Assembly: GCA_030278955.1 (NCBI GenBank)
Contig: JAOANR010000009.1
Location: 42,172,245 to 42,236,244, forward strand
Reading direction: 5' to 3'
Source of the DNA: Hygrophila difformis
Lineage: Eukaryota; Streptophyta; Magnoliopsida; Lamiales; Acanthaceae
Length of the DNA stretch: 64,000 nt
Notes under the pieces: generated by a model
Database searches by the model: none
What the model was told of the DNA's origin: nothing
What the model saw: the letters and a program-made list of their open reading frames with translations, nothing else
Shown here: piece by piece, positions 53,827 through 64,000 of the stretch
How positions within the stretch are numbered: position 1 is the stretch's first letter
Layout: the number at the start of each line of letters is the position of its first letter
Made by a program: the position numbers and the translations under genes

Positions 53827-54886
53827 AATCGGAAGAAGGATGACCTCCAGATGCAAATACAGATCAAATTAGCATGAAGAGGTCAAAAAGGAGGGCCCCA
53901 CCATTATTGTCACCGTCGCATGAAAATTTGCCGGAGCTCTGGCGAGGTTGCCGGAATCTAACCGGAATCTGGTCGGAAGTTCGCCGTAAAAGTCGCCGGT
54001 CAACGGAGGTCAGCGATGGCACAGTGCAGTGGACCCCAGCTAATTCAGTCCAGAATTCTTCAAGACCAGGGCCCTCGTCGCCAGTCCCGGACCCCCGTCG
54101 CAAGACAAGTTCCCACGACGCTAGACGAGGCTTATGACGTGAACCTCGGCTTACGACGTGTGACCCACGACACTAAGCTCTCCCCCTTCGCAAGCCTCTG
54201 CCTCACGATGGGTTCTTTGCCTTACGACATGGAACCTACAACGCTAGACCACATTCACGTCGCTAGACCAGTTAACGTCGTAGCTCCAGCCTTGCGACAT
54301 GTGCCTCCGGACCAGTCAGCTCATGCATCGCCAACCATCCTTACGACGTGAACCCGCGCAACGACGCGAGACAGGCTCACGACGTAGTATAGGCTAGCAT
54401 CGTACAGTATCAATTTTTATTCCTTTTTCATTTTCGACTGTTGAGAACACTAGTAGGGTTGTTTAGTTGCTTTCCTGAGCTTGTTTAATGGTTTCCCTAT
54501 ATATTTGGGAACCGTAACATTTGTAACTCATTTTGATAATTTGAAATACATTATCTCTTTTATCAAAGTCATTTTTTCTCTCCAAGAACAACACTTTTTC
54601 TTGGCAATATATTGTGAATCCTTCCTTCATTGAAACCTCACACCATTGTTGTTTCAAACCGACTTCGATGGAATCACGGGTGATGCACTTGGAAGGGGTC
54701 CTTTCAGTTAGTTAGGTCTAATCCCATAGGTGAATCCGGGTCACCTTCACCCTAGATTTGGCTATCCTTTTCGTTTTATTCTTGTTTTTCATCATCCATT
54801 TTCACCCTCTCGGGTTACACCTCCATTTTCATTTTTGAATCCGTATATTGCAATATCGTTCGAGATTCGGTCATTGGGCTACGACA
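53601..54886 (+). repeat. Element C, 3' LTR
   Basis: A 1286-bp LTR that starts TGGCGTAGCC and ends ACGACA. The first 226 nt are coding: they contain the end of pol (PTYPDGPVSSQQIKRFTNS). A palindrome cluster lies at 54076-54410. The LTR has the segment (about 53772-53945) missing from the 5' copy. Confidence 0.9.
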
Positions 54887-54891
54887 AATAG

Positions 54892-55737
54892 CTACAGGTC
54901 ACAGTTCCTCTTTTATCAGATGTGTTCTTGTCACCATTAGCCTTATCAGTGATAGCCAAAGCGAATCCACTATTTACTTCTATTGAACCAGCAGAAATAC
55001 CAGTGCTCTTTTGAGTTTCTATGCTACAAACCATACCATGATCCTTACTTGGGGAAGGTAGCGGGTTCATGAGAAAGATTTGATTAGACACGTGAGAGTA
55101 CTCGTCATTCAGTCCCATAAGAACGTGTATCATAAGATCCTTTTGATCGGAGCGAGTCAGACACTTCAAGGTTTCAACATTGTCGGTAGGGTGAGGATTC
55201 AATGCCCTATAATCATTCCATAATAGCTTGTTACATACCAATTTCCTCGAGTTAAGTTCACTAGTTTCCTTTTCAGCATCAAAATCTTAGCACCATTCAT
55301 TTGTCCATAACATTCTTCTGACTCAGTCCATAGTTCACGCGCAGTAGTAGAATGAACAAATTGTCGAGATATGTTAGAATTAATCGAATTCCTTAACCAA
55401 GCAAGCACGAGACTATCAACTCTCTCCCATATCTCATACAGCAGATCAGTAGTAGGAGGGGAAGGAAAACTACCAGTGATGAATTTCTCCTTCGCCTTGA
55501 TGCGCAGAGTAGTTCGAGTAGCTATCTTACATGAAGTCCAATTGGTACCGTCCAGCAACATTGGAGTAAGTTGAAGATGCGGTTGATCCACAGGAGAGAG
55601 AGCTAGCTCGTTACACAGAGTATTAATTGTAGGAGCCGGAGCAGCTCCAGCCGCCGCAGTAGCAGCGGCGGCAGCCGCAACAGCAGCTTCAACAGAGATA
55701 CTTTCATCAGACAATCCATCGGAAGACATCTTCAAGA
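54892..55737 (-). pseudogene. Copia M gag (N-terminal part)
   Basis: Minus-strand capsid gene of copia element M, starting near 55735. It has an Ala-rich N-terminus, then a copia-type UBN2/gag-like domain: LDGTNWTSCKIATRTTLRIKAKEKFITG, YEIWERVDSLVLAWLRNSIN and ARELWTESEECYG. A frameshift near 55230 leads into LNPHPTDNVETLKCLTRSDQKDLMIHVLMGLNDEYSHVSNQI. Element C interrupts it at 54887; the zinc-knuckle part resumes at 45871. Confidence 0.82.
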
Positions 55738-55821
55738 TGAAGATCGGATGGAGTAGGCAAAGAGGAGAGGAAAAAATTGAAGGTAGGGTAAGGCGGTTAT
55801 GTAAGGACCCAAAATCAGAAA

Positions 55822-55837
55822 CGAAGCTCTGATACCA
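55822..55837 (-). promoter_or_regulatory. Primer binding site of copia M
   Basis: The minus strand reads TGGTATCAGAGCTTCG immediately after the 5' LTR end. The first 12 bases complement initiator tRNA-Met. Confidence 0.9.
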
Positions 55838-56088
55838 TGTCGAGCTTAGAGAAGCAATATGTAAATAAGCACTGTTGTATTGAAATGAATGAATTGGTTA
55901 AAAATTACAGTGCAGAACCAATATATAAGTAAGAAGTGTAAACACGCTTATATCAAAGTAATAGCAATATAGTGGCAAAGTTTACTCTACCCCTAACTAG
56001 GCACAATGAGCAATCCAGGGATTGAGCTAGCTTGATCCAATTTCAGGCTTCAACACAGATTTGCCTTTGATGTCAATAACTCTTAACA
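55838..56088 (-). repeat. Copia M, 5' LTR
   Basis: A 251-bp LTR. On the minus strand it starts TGTTAAGAG (56088) and ends CTCGACA (55838). It matches 29408-29671. Short LTRs of this size are typical of copia. Confidence 0.88.
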
Positions 56089-59000
56089 TCAAGTTCCTTC
56101 CTTTTCGTGAAGTTGCAAGTAACTGTCGTGTTAGAAAATGGTTTCAGTTAGAAATACTATGTAAGAAAAAGGAAAAGGATAAAGAGGAGAAAAATGATGG
56201 TAGCTAGTACTATGGAAACCTTTATCAACAGAGAAAAAGGAGTACAAAGGAACTTTTGATATGTTTGGGATTTGGGGTGGTGTAATTTGGTAAATACCAT
56301 TTGAAATTGATTTTCCCAGAGAAGGGTTGTCAACATTAATGTATAAATTGTATAGTTAAGAACCATATAAAGAATGCTCCTGCTACAGGGTAGTATAGGG
56401 TATAGCTCCACCTCATAGGGAGAAAAAAAAAGCAAAAGAGATGGGAAACCCATTTTCCTAACCTGATTCTTGGTCTTCATTTAAACCAATATAAAGAAAA
56501 ATAAAACATAAACATGAAGATAAAGTTAAGATCAAAGAAAAATAGAAAAGCGCCACTTACACCTTGACAAATTTGTCAGATTTGTAGCCGAAACAGCACC
56601 CCCTTTTATTCCAAAAGCATATTTTAGTCTCTCTGTGGTAAATAAATAAAAGATGCCATTTTTGTTTCTTTTTCTGTAAATAAAAAATTTGAGCCTCAAA
56701 AGTGGAGTTTAACTTTTCCCTTTACTAGCTAAACCATTGTTCTGCTCTGTTCCACACCACCTATAAAATCTCTATTCAGAACTGAAAGCATCACTAATTT
56801 TTGTGCATTGCAATCTGCTTCATCTATTTGCCTCTCCTCCATGAAACAAAAACAACCAGAATCATTTGTATTGTCTTGTTCGTTGCTCCCAGCAGCCCTG
56901 CAATTGATCGATATAATCCCCTCATCACAGACTCACCAAAGATTGTCGAAACACCCCCAACCCCTATCACAACAGTAACAACAAGAAGACCAACAACAGA
57001 GGAATCCCTTTGAAGAAAGTATCAATGCAGACCGAAGACCCTGGCCGGTGCAAGAACAGTAGTGCGATTTCCAGCTCCATGACTCTTGATGATGACACAA
57101 TTCAAGAAATTATTACAGATGATGCTCCTACTATGTCCCAGCCATGTGAGTTCATCTACCAGGTGAAGGGCCTTCTCTACAACTCGGATTTGTTTGATGA
57201 GGAAGATACTCCTAAATCCGATGATCATCCAGACCAGGTTTCTTTACATTCTTTAATGAATCTTTAAACAGCATATGCTTATCAAAGAACAATATATTAT
57301 GAAAATCAAATACTATGTACAGGTGGTGGTTGTGAGAGTATCATTACATTATAGAGGTTGTGATTTGTGAAAGGAAATTGAGGAAACATCTTTATAAGAT
57401 GGAAGGTATTACAGTGACAAACACATTAACATGTATACATCAATCCATATTCCAATCCCTATTAATTTAGGGTAAATTGTGGGATGAATAATTTGATTTA
57501 GTCTGGTGTGTGGGCCCATGAGTGACAACATTCAGCATAGATTTTGCAGCAAAGAAGGTGACTGTGAGTGGGAAATTGATACCGTTGGGTGTTCTATCAT
57601 GCATATCAAATGTGAAGAATGCACAGCTATGGTCTCTCAAAAAGCATGACTATGCAACTCTAATTCAACTATATTTCATGATTCGTTAATCCAGAACAAT
57701 TGATCGTATTTAGATACTCCAGTGAAAATAATTTATTGACATCATCTATAGTTTCATCCTCTTGACAAATATAATTAGAACTGATATATATACATTTTTA
57801 TTTGCAGATATATGTTCCATGATGTAATTATTGATCGTATCAATAATCTCATTGGTAGAAATTAGTATACCATTATCTTTAAAAATATCTAAATTTGAAG
57901 TAGTCAGTTTATATTTGTATAAGTACTATCAATAATTGCCGTTGTAGGATCTCCCATAGAGTTCGAAAAATTATCATATAGAAATGTCACATCTAATTGT
58001 ATATCTCCAAGATCAATACCAACTTTACCAATTACCATCACCTACATGAAGTATTCAATGTGCAAATTTCAACCATATATAATTTTTATTGTAAACAACA
58101 ATTCTTATATTAGTATTTTGAGTTAATCTGTCTTAATTACATATTAATACTTCGTCCACTCTTTCTAGTGACACGAGATATTGCATCATCTCACTGACAT
58201 GTTAAAAACCGATTTATGAAGATAGAGTCCAACCTTCTTTAAAAATTGACATTGACTTTTTTTTAATAGTCATAATAAAACAAAATGCGAGTGTGAATTT
58301 TTCTTCTGAAATTGAATGAGGAATTCGGTTAATTCAGACGGGCTCATAATCATTTTACCATTCAAGAATTTTTCATCCCAAATAATGAGCTTTATTTTAA
58401 TGAGAATAGAGGTTAAATAATTTCCTGGGATAAGTTTTTGCAGTTAGAATTCTCGTCACAATCTAGTGAAATACCAAATCTAGAATGTGCAGTCTTACCT
58501 CTTGGAAGGAGTAGAGGTGCTATTCCACTGGATGCTACATTCAGCACAATATCACTTCTCCCATGAATGACTAAACATAATATTTTCTAGACAAATTATC
58601 GATAAATGTCTTGTCAGTTCCACCAGGCAAGGAAAGAGGAATCAATCCCCATCATTATCAACTACATGCATTATTTTATTATAAATATATTTCTACTCAT
58701 CAATCAACAAAGGTAATAGCTTAGTATGATCCGCCTTCATTTCTCCCTTATTATAATATATCTCTTCTAGTATAAATAGATTATCCATTTCAGACGTTAA
58801 AAGCTTCATTCAATATTGGCATTCCAAAGAATTTTTAAATTTATAGAATTTGCAGCAATTAGTCTTTCAATTTCTAACAAAGTTAGATTTATATTTGTTC
58901 TTCCGTTAATTATAAATCTGTTAAAATATAGATAAATGAATTACTTCCTCCATTTTTTTTAGGTGTTACACTTTCATTTTTTGGGTGTTTGGAAATAAGT

Positions 59001-59284
59001 GTTACGTTATTATATTTGGAATGTTTTGAAGGTTAATAATTTTACTAATTATACTTAAATTATTAACTTTTTTGTTCTTAGTTAATGAAACTCAAAAGAA
59101 ATAAAATCAAATGTGACTCATCTTATTTTATTTATTTAATTATTGTAATTCTTAAACTAAATCAATTTCGCTTGAGTTCAGGTTAATGTCACCGCATTAT
59201 TAGGTATTTTTGTTCCAATATTACCTTAAGTTATTGTCACCGCAACTCAATGTAATTCCATAGACCCCAGTGATCTCTTAACTT
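56089..59284. other. AT-rich spacer, mostly unassigned
   Basis: No clear gene other than the ORF noted at 56841-57267. CTTCCTCCATTTTTTTTAGG at 58951 followed by GTGTTACACTTTC resembles the left end of a decayed Stowaway, but no right end is visible. The rest is AT-rich with no recognised features. Confidence 0.35.
56841..57267 (+). pseudogene. Unassigned coding-like stretch
   Basis: A TATA-like CTATAAAAT lies at 56761. An ATG at 56841 opens a 45-aa frame. Another frame (57010-57267, 85 aa) has balanced composition unlike the surrounding AT-rich DNA: an acidic, Ser-rich stretch with DDDTIQEIITDD and GLLYNSDLFDEEDTPKSDDHPDQ, followed by a GT (57239) that could be a splice donor. The family is not recognised. 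It may be the first exon of a gene, a gene remnant, or chance. Confidence 0.25.
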
Positions 59285-59625
59285 TCGTGATTTAAGCTGA
59301 ATGCTTGAATCTGAAAAAACCAAACTTGTAGCCGTTCTCCGGCCATTTTCGAGTGGGAAAATACCAGTCCCTCACTCTAGCGATTCTATCAATCTCGTGA
59401 AACACCTCCTTGCCAACGACGTCAACTGGGATGTTTCCGATGAAAAAATCGAACAGAACGGACCGCACCTAATTAAAGCCACCATTCTTTGAGAATCTTC
59501 CCATAGATACATTGCTTCCTCCAGACGTTTTGTTTTCCCATTGAAGTTCTCGATCTTGCCTTGTTACCACCACGTCCGCCGACCCCCGAGAACCACTTCT
59601 CTCCGCTGTGCTCCTCGCCATTTGT
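59285..59625 (-). pseudogene. LINE ORF1 fragment
   Basis: The minus strand starts MARSTAERSG (near 59620) and includes an RRM-like FIGNIPVDVV..FHEIDRIARVRDWYFP..GFFRF, clearly related to the start of the LINE ORF1 at 17726 (MARGAQ, VFVGNIPVEA, KVSDWFFP, GFFRF). It breaks off at about 59285. A 5' LINE end without a 3' end is unusual for target-primed insertion, so it was probably cut down later. Confidence 0.7.
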
Positions 59626-59639
59626 TGTTAATTAGATTA

Positions 59640-60486
59640 GACATCCACATTATTTCGACTCTGGCCAACAACGAAAATTAAACATTTTGAATATGAAATT
59701 TTTTTTATATTGTATATAAATCTTGTCATGCTTTAATTTTTTTTATTTTTATTTTATAAAGTAAGTTAATCATGTTTGGACACAAGGATTCATTTACCAA
59801 CAAATTAATTGCAGACATGCACATTTATTTTTCCTATTGGAGAGCTGTTCCAGTAATAGCACACCATAGACGCAACATATGATTCGGGGAAACCATGTTT
59901 TGGGGTGTGTATGCTGATAACCATATTTTGTAAATGATTTATAATGCTCTAATATAATTTTGATTCCTCTAATATTAATATGAATGCTTGATTCCTATTA
60001 ACCAATTCTGCCTGTGCACAAGACATATAGTTCAACGATACGTGATCTCTATGCCTTTGTGTGGTGGTAATATACACGGTTACCTAAATATTCCGCTGCT
60101 TTGTACGGACTGTGAAAATGTAGTATTACACAAACACTGACAATGAATCGCCATGCAGATCTAAGATTGTGGTCACAATTGTGGTTGATCAAGGTTTGTA
60201 TTGGAATAGCAATCATGAAGATCCATAAGCGCAGTTTGAGACAATAATTGAATTTATTTGGAACTTTTGTCCACTGTAGCTCTAAAGTTCTCACCACGAT
60301 GGGAGTTGAGACTGCATTTTTTGTTGTGGTTGGGATAGTTTGACCCTATTATACTGTTGGTTTGGGATTATATAGCTAAAATAGGTTGTTTAACTATCCT
60401 GATAGTATTATACTGACCAACCTACTTTAGGTGTGATAAGTTGATAGGAATTATCATATTTTGGTATGTCATAGGGATGTGACCAA
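59640..60486. other. Spacer without recognised features
   Basis: AT-rich. No ORF with family resemblance, RNA gene or clear repeat was found. It ends at the TSD (AACTG, 60487-60491) of copia element F. Confidence 0.4.
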
Positions 60487-60491
60487 AACTG

Positions 60492-60926
60492 TGTTGGGAA
60501 GAACACGTATTAGCAGCGGAACTCTTTCCCAAGTGTGTGTGCAAGTATTGGATATCCTCACTATAATAGTGACACTCTCTCTCAAGGATAAGGAAAACTC
60601 TCAAAGATGAAGAAAGCTCTTCAAAGGAATAAAGAACTTTTATTGATCACTCAACACTTACAACTCTTGAAGTAGTGTGGTAGTGCTTGTGCTCTTGTGT
60701 CGTGTTGTGGTTGGTTGTTGGTTGTTAAATGACCACACCACCTCTATTTATACTAGCCTACGGAACATTCTAGAACACTTCTTTACTAATCTAGAATCCT
60801 TTAGAAATGTGGACTAATGTGGAATGATTTAGATCTATCTAGAACCTTAGAGATACTAAGGTGATAATTCAAGCATATTCAAGATTGTTGTAGATAATTC
60901 TAGAACTTGTAGGAGGGACCACAACA
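60492..60926 (-). repeat. Copia element F, 3' LTR
   Basis: A 435-bp LTR. The minus strand starts TGTTGTGGTCCC (60926) and ends CTTCCCAACA (60492). The polypurine tract GGGAAGGGGGAGAT precedes it (minus strand, 60927-60940). A TATA-like AGTATAAATAGAG lies at 60742-60754. The 5' LTR is beyond the window. Confidence 0.85.
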
Positions 60927-60942
60927 ATCTCCCCCTTCCCGA

Positions 60943-61480
60943 CTAATCTGGAATATCTGCAACTCCAGCGCCTCTGCAACAATCTTCGAATTTCTTCATA
61001 GGTATCACTTTGGTCATCATATCTGACCAGTTGTCATCCGTATGCACTTTTTCGAGTTGAAGTCGCTTTTCTTCCAAAGCATCTCGTATCCAATGATATC
61101 GAACATCAATGTGTTTTGATCGGGAGTGGTAGGTTGGATTCTTCGCCAAGTATATCGCACTTTGATTGTCACAGAGTAGCGTCGGACTTTCCTGAATCCA
61201 ACCTAGCTCAGTGAGTAATCCCTTTATCCATATCATTTCCTTGCCTGCTTCTGTAGTCGCTATGTACTCAGCTTCTGTTGTTGATAGCGCCACACATTTC
61301 TGCAGTCTCGATTGCCATGATACAGCTCCCCTGCAAAGGTAATTAGATATCTTGATGTTGATTTTCTTGAATCAACGTCTCCTGCCATGTCTGCATCTGT
61401 ATACCCTTCTAACACTGGTTTTCCTTTGCCAAAGCATATAGATCTTTTGGCCGTTCCCCGTAGATATCTAAATATCCATT
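60943..61480 (-). pseudogene. Copia F RNase H, frame-disrupted
   Basis: The end of the F polyprotein. 60943-61293 reads [55 protein letters not shown] and ends with a stop after GVADIPD. Upstream, 61294-61480, the expected EGYTDADMAGD region is present but split by frame changes. It removes the RNA strand during reverse transcription in intact elements. Confidence 0.82.
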
Positions 61481-63961
61481 TTACAGTTCCCAGTGTTCTT
61501 TCCCAGGATTGGATAAGAATCGACTTACCATGCCAACAGCGAAGGCGATATCAGGTCTAGTGCAGACCATGGCATACATGAGGCTTCCGACCGCCGATGA
61601 ATATGGGAACTTCTCCATTTCTTCTTTTTCCTTCTCACTTGTTGGACATTGTTTCTTAGTTAGCTTGAAGTGTCCTCCAAGTGGAACGCCCACCGGCTTG
61701 GCTTTATCCATATTGAATCTTTCAAGAACTTTCTCAATATATCTTTCTTGAGATAGCCATAGTAGTCTCTTGGAACGATCTCGAGTGATCTTCATCCCAA
61801 GGATTTGTTTTGCCGGTCCCAAGTCTTTCATGGAGAATGATCTGCTCAAAGCCTTCTTCAGTGTCTCGATCTTCTTTTCGTCATGACCAACAATTAACAT
61901 ATCATCCACATAGAGTAAGAGGATGATAAATTCTCCATTAGGATATCTTTTGATGAAGACGCAGTGATCCGAGCGAGTCTTCTGGAATTGATGTTGGGCC
62001 ATGAAGGAGTCGAATTTCTTATACCATTGTCTCGGAGCTTGCTTTAGACCATAGAGGCTCTTCTTGAGACGACATACTAAGTGTTCTTTCCCCGGCTCCA
62101 TGAATCCTTCGGGTTGCTCCATATATATCTCTTCTTCTAAATCTCCATGCAAAAATGCCGTCTTGACATCTAGCTGCTCAATCTCTAGGTCTAGGCATGC
62201 GGCAAGCCCAAGAACTACCCGGATAGATTGCATCTTTATGACGGGGGAGAATATTTCTTCAAAATCTATCCCTTTCTTCTGGCCACATCCTTTGACGACG
62301 ATTCTGGCTTTGTATCTTGGTCTTGTGCCTCCATCTTCCATCTTCAATTTGTATACCCATTTCTTTTTCAATGCTCGTCTCCCTTTTGGTAACTCCACTA
62401 AGTCATAGGTGTGGTTCTCATGCAACGATTGCATTTCCTCATGCATGGCCTTCAACCATTCTTCCTTGTGTTGATCTTCCATAGCCTTTTTATAGTTTTG
62501 TGGCTCCCCCTCACTCGTGAATATCACATACTCATCTGGCGGGTATCTAGTGGAGTGTTTTCTCTCACGAGTGGATCTACGTAACTGAGGTTGTAGAGTC
62601 TCACCTTCTTCTTGTGATGATTCTGTGTCGCCTGACTCAGAAGAAACATCTTCGTTACTTATGTCATTCGAGGTAGGTATTTCGGCATCAGCATCCTCGG
62701 CTGCTTGTTCACCTTGGTCATTATGCTCCACTGTTGGTGTATCAGGAGAGGCACGACATCGAACCATCAACTTCTTCTCATTACGAAAATCTTCGATAGT
62801 CTGATCTTCGAAGAATATGACATCTCTACTCCTGACGATCCTCTTGGCTGTTGGATCCCAAAGCCGGTAACCAAACTCATTATGTGGTGTACCGAGATAG
62901 ATGCACTCCTTCGTCTTTGAGTCAAGCTTAGCGCGTTCATCTTTGGGAACATGAACGAACGCTCGGCAACCGAACACTTTGAAACGGTTATACGAGACTC
63001 TTTTTCCCGTCCAGACTTCTTCTGGGATATCTCCATCCAAAGGTACAGATGGGGAGTAATTGATGATGCTGACGGCAGTTGCCACTGCTTCTCCCCAGAA
63101 GGACTTAGGGAGCTTAGCGTGAGAAAGCATGCACCGAACTCTTTCTGTGATGGTGCGATTCATTCTTTCAGCAACACCGTTTAGTTGAGGTGTCTTCGGT
63201 GGAGTCTTCTCGAGCTTGATTCCATGTGACCTGTAATATGCATCGAACGGGCCACGATATTCACCGCCATTATCAGCTCGGACGCACTTCAGCTTCAACC
63301 CTGTCTCTCGCTCTACCCTTGCATGAAACTCCTTGAAGACGTCTATGACTTGATCTTTTGTCTTTAATAGATATGCAAAAACCTTCCGAGAGTGGTCATC
63401 GATGAAGGTAACAAAGTACAATGCACTACCCATGGATTTCTCCGTCATCGAGCAAACATCAGTGTGCACCAAGTCAAGAATATGCTTTCTCCTATGAGGC
63501 TGATTACTTCTTGAAAATGTGACTCGATGTTGCTTGCCAACCAAACAGTGAGTGCAGGGGTCTAGTGTTTTACCTTTCATGTCGGCAAGATCCTCCTTTC
63601 GGGCAAGGATTTGCAGCCCTTTCTCGCTCATATGCCCAAGTCTCTTGTGCCACAGCTCCAGACACGGCCTATCTTGAGCGACATTGGTTTCTCCCATGCA
63701 TAGCTTGGCCTGGGTGATGTATAACGTCCCATCTTTTATTCCTTTGGCAACGATGATGTTGTTCCTCGAAAGCTTCCATCTTCCGGCTCCAAGTTGATTT
63801 ATGTATCCAACATCATCGAGTTTACCGGCTGAGATGAGGTTGAGTCGCATATCTGGAACATGCCTGACATCCTTTAACACCAGCTCCCATCCAGTGTTAG
63901 TTAGCAAAGTGATGTTTCCTATCCCCACGATTTTGCTTGACACATGATTCCCCATTTTCAC
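61481..63961 (-). CDS. Copia F polyprotein: integrase and reverse transcriptase (826 aa seen)
   Basis: One open frame covers most of pol of a copia element resembling the Tnt1/Tork group. Residues about 105-160: gag-pre-integrase zinc motif (HKRLGHMSEKGL, CTHCLVGKQ). About 175-300: integrase core with FIDDHSRK, RADNGGEY and PQLNGVAERMNRTI. About 440-470: an acidic linker. About 515-760: reverse transcriptase with YKARIVVKGCGQ, DVKTAFLHGDLEEEIYM, LKQAPRQWY and the catalytic YVDD. The frame ends at 61481 by a frame disruption just before RNase H. Upstream the frame continues towards protease and gag past 63961. All integrase and reverse transcriptase residues seen are intact. Confidence 0.9.
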   Translation of the reverse strand: MKMGNHVSSKIVGIGNITLLTNTGWELVLKDVRHVPDMRLNLISAGKLDDVGYINQLGAGRWKLSRNNIIVAKGIKDGTLYITQAKLCMGETNVAQDRPCLELWHKRLGHMSEKGLQILARKEDLADMKGKTLDPCTHCLVGKQHRVTFSRSNQPHRRKHILDLVHTDVCSMTEKSMGSALYFVTFIDDHSRKVFAYLLKTKDQVIDVFKEFHARVERETGLKLKCVRADNGGEYRGPFDAYYRSHGIKLEKTPPKTPQLNGVAERMNRTITERVRCMLSHAKLPKSFWGEAVATAVSIINYSPSVPLDGDIPEEVWTGKRVSYNRFKVFGCRAFVHVPKDERAKLDSKTKECIYLGTPHNEFGYRLWDPTAKRIVRSRDVIFFEDQTIEDFRNEKKLMVRCRASPDTPTVEHNDQGEQAAEDADAEIPTSNDISNEDVSSESGDTESSQEEGETLQPQLRRSTRERKHSTRYPPDEYVIFTSEGEPQNYKKAMEDQHKEEWLKAMHEEMQSLHENHTYDLVELPKGRRALKKKWVYKLKMEDGGTRPRYKARIVVKGCGQKKGIDFEEIFSPVIKMQSIRVVLGLAACLDLEIEQLDVKTAFLHGDLEEEIYMEQPEGFMEPGKEHLVCRLKKSLYGLKQAPRQWYKKFDSFMAQHQFQKTRSDHCVFIKRYPNGEFIILLLYVDDMLIVGHDEKKIETLKKALSRSFSMKDLGPAKQILGMKITRDRSKRLLWLSQERYIEKVLERFNMDKAKPVGVPLGGHFKLTKKQCPTSEKEKEEMEKFPYSSAVGSLMYAMVCTRPDIAFAVGMVSRFLSNPGKEHWEL

Positions 63962-64000
63962 AGTGCCAAAATTACCACTTTTATATGTTGAGAAGAACTC

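Larger units (their letters stand above)
45877..54886 (+). mobile_element. Element C: decayed full-length Ty3/gypsy retrotransposon
   Basis: A 9010-bp element with the exact 5-bp duplication AATAG (45872-45876 and 54887-54891). LTRs lie at 45877-46991 and 53601-54886. Order: LTR, degenerate primer site TGGCATCAAAGC near 47000, a long leader with palindromes, gag, protease, reverse transcriptase, RNase H, integrase, polypurine tract AAGGGGGTGGGGA (53588-53600), LTR. Multiple stops show it is dead. The pol order is that of gypsy; no chromodomain was seen. Confidence 0.92.

Noticed and set aside
58945..59170. Third Stowaway MITE
   Set aside because: Only a left-end-like motif is visible; there is no matching right end or TA duplication.
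61509..63184. Plus-strand ORFs opposite the copia F pol gene
   Set aside because: They are antisense shadows of the conserved minus-strand polyprotein.

Overview
The window is nuclear DNA of a flowering plant, most likely a eudicot; the species cannot be told from the sequence. The signs are a spliced Golgi/membrane-type UDP-glucuronate decarboxylase gene, a plant cytosolic tRNA-Arg gene, plant-type L1 LINE, copia and gypsy retrotransposons, Stowaway, hAT and Mutator elements, a tRNA-derived SINE, and AT-rich spacers. Only two host genes are clearly functional: tRNA-Arg(TCG) at 15865-15938 and the UXS gene at 26098-28962. Almost everything else is mobile DNA.

Layout. 1-9814: a minus-strand LTR element (A) with a Tat/Athila-like primer site, very long LTRs (about 5.8 kb) and a short non-coding interior; a SINE sits in its right LTR. 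9815-12450: a broken plant-mobile-domain gene and LTR-like debris. 12508-15738: an inverted-repeat element, a Stowaway MITE, a hAT element and a Mutator-like element, the last three with visible target-site duplications (TSDs). 15865: tRNA-Arg. 17719-24488: a nearly complete L1 LINE with endonuclease, reverse transcriptase and RNase H, flanked by a 13-bp TSD. 24910-25605: a hAT-like element carrying a Stowaway. 26098-28962: UXS, 7 coding exons, whose first intron has the signature of a U12-type AT-AC intron.

29408-56088 is one roughly 5-kb copia element (M, minus strand) expanded to 26.7 kb by nested insertions, each with an exact 5-bp TSD: B (31097-39845), a gag-only element with 3.4-kb LTRs; D (40270-44153), a solo LTR, itself split by another solo LTR, E (40882-43650); and C (45877-54886), a decayed full-length gypsy element. 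56089-60486 is spacer with an unassigned ORF and a LINE fragment. 60492-64000 is the 3' part of a second, better preserved copia element (F).

The most unusual signal is shared by all five gypsy-type LTRs (A, B, C, D, E). Each holds a cluster of short hairpins or palindromes whose two arms change together between copies while the loop or spacer stays the same, or the reverse. In E the constant part is a perfect RNA polymerase III B-box/T-arm sequence, present nine times. Covarying arms suggest that the fold, or a dyad binding site, has been maintained rather than the sequence itself.
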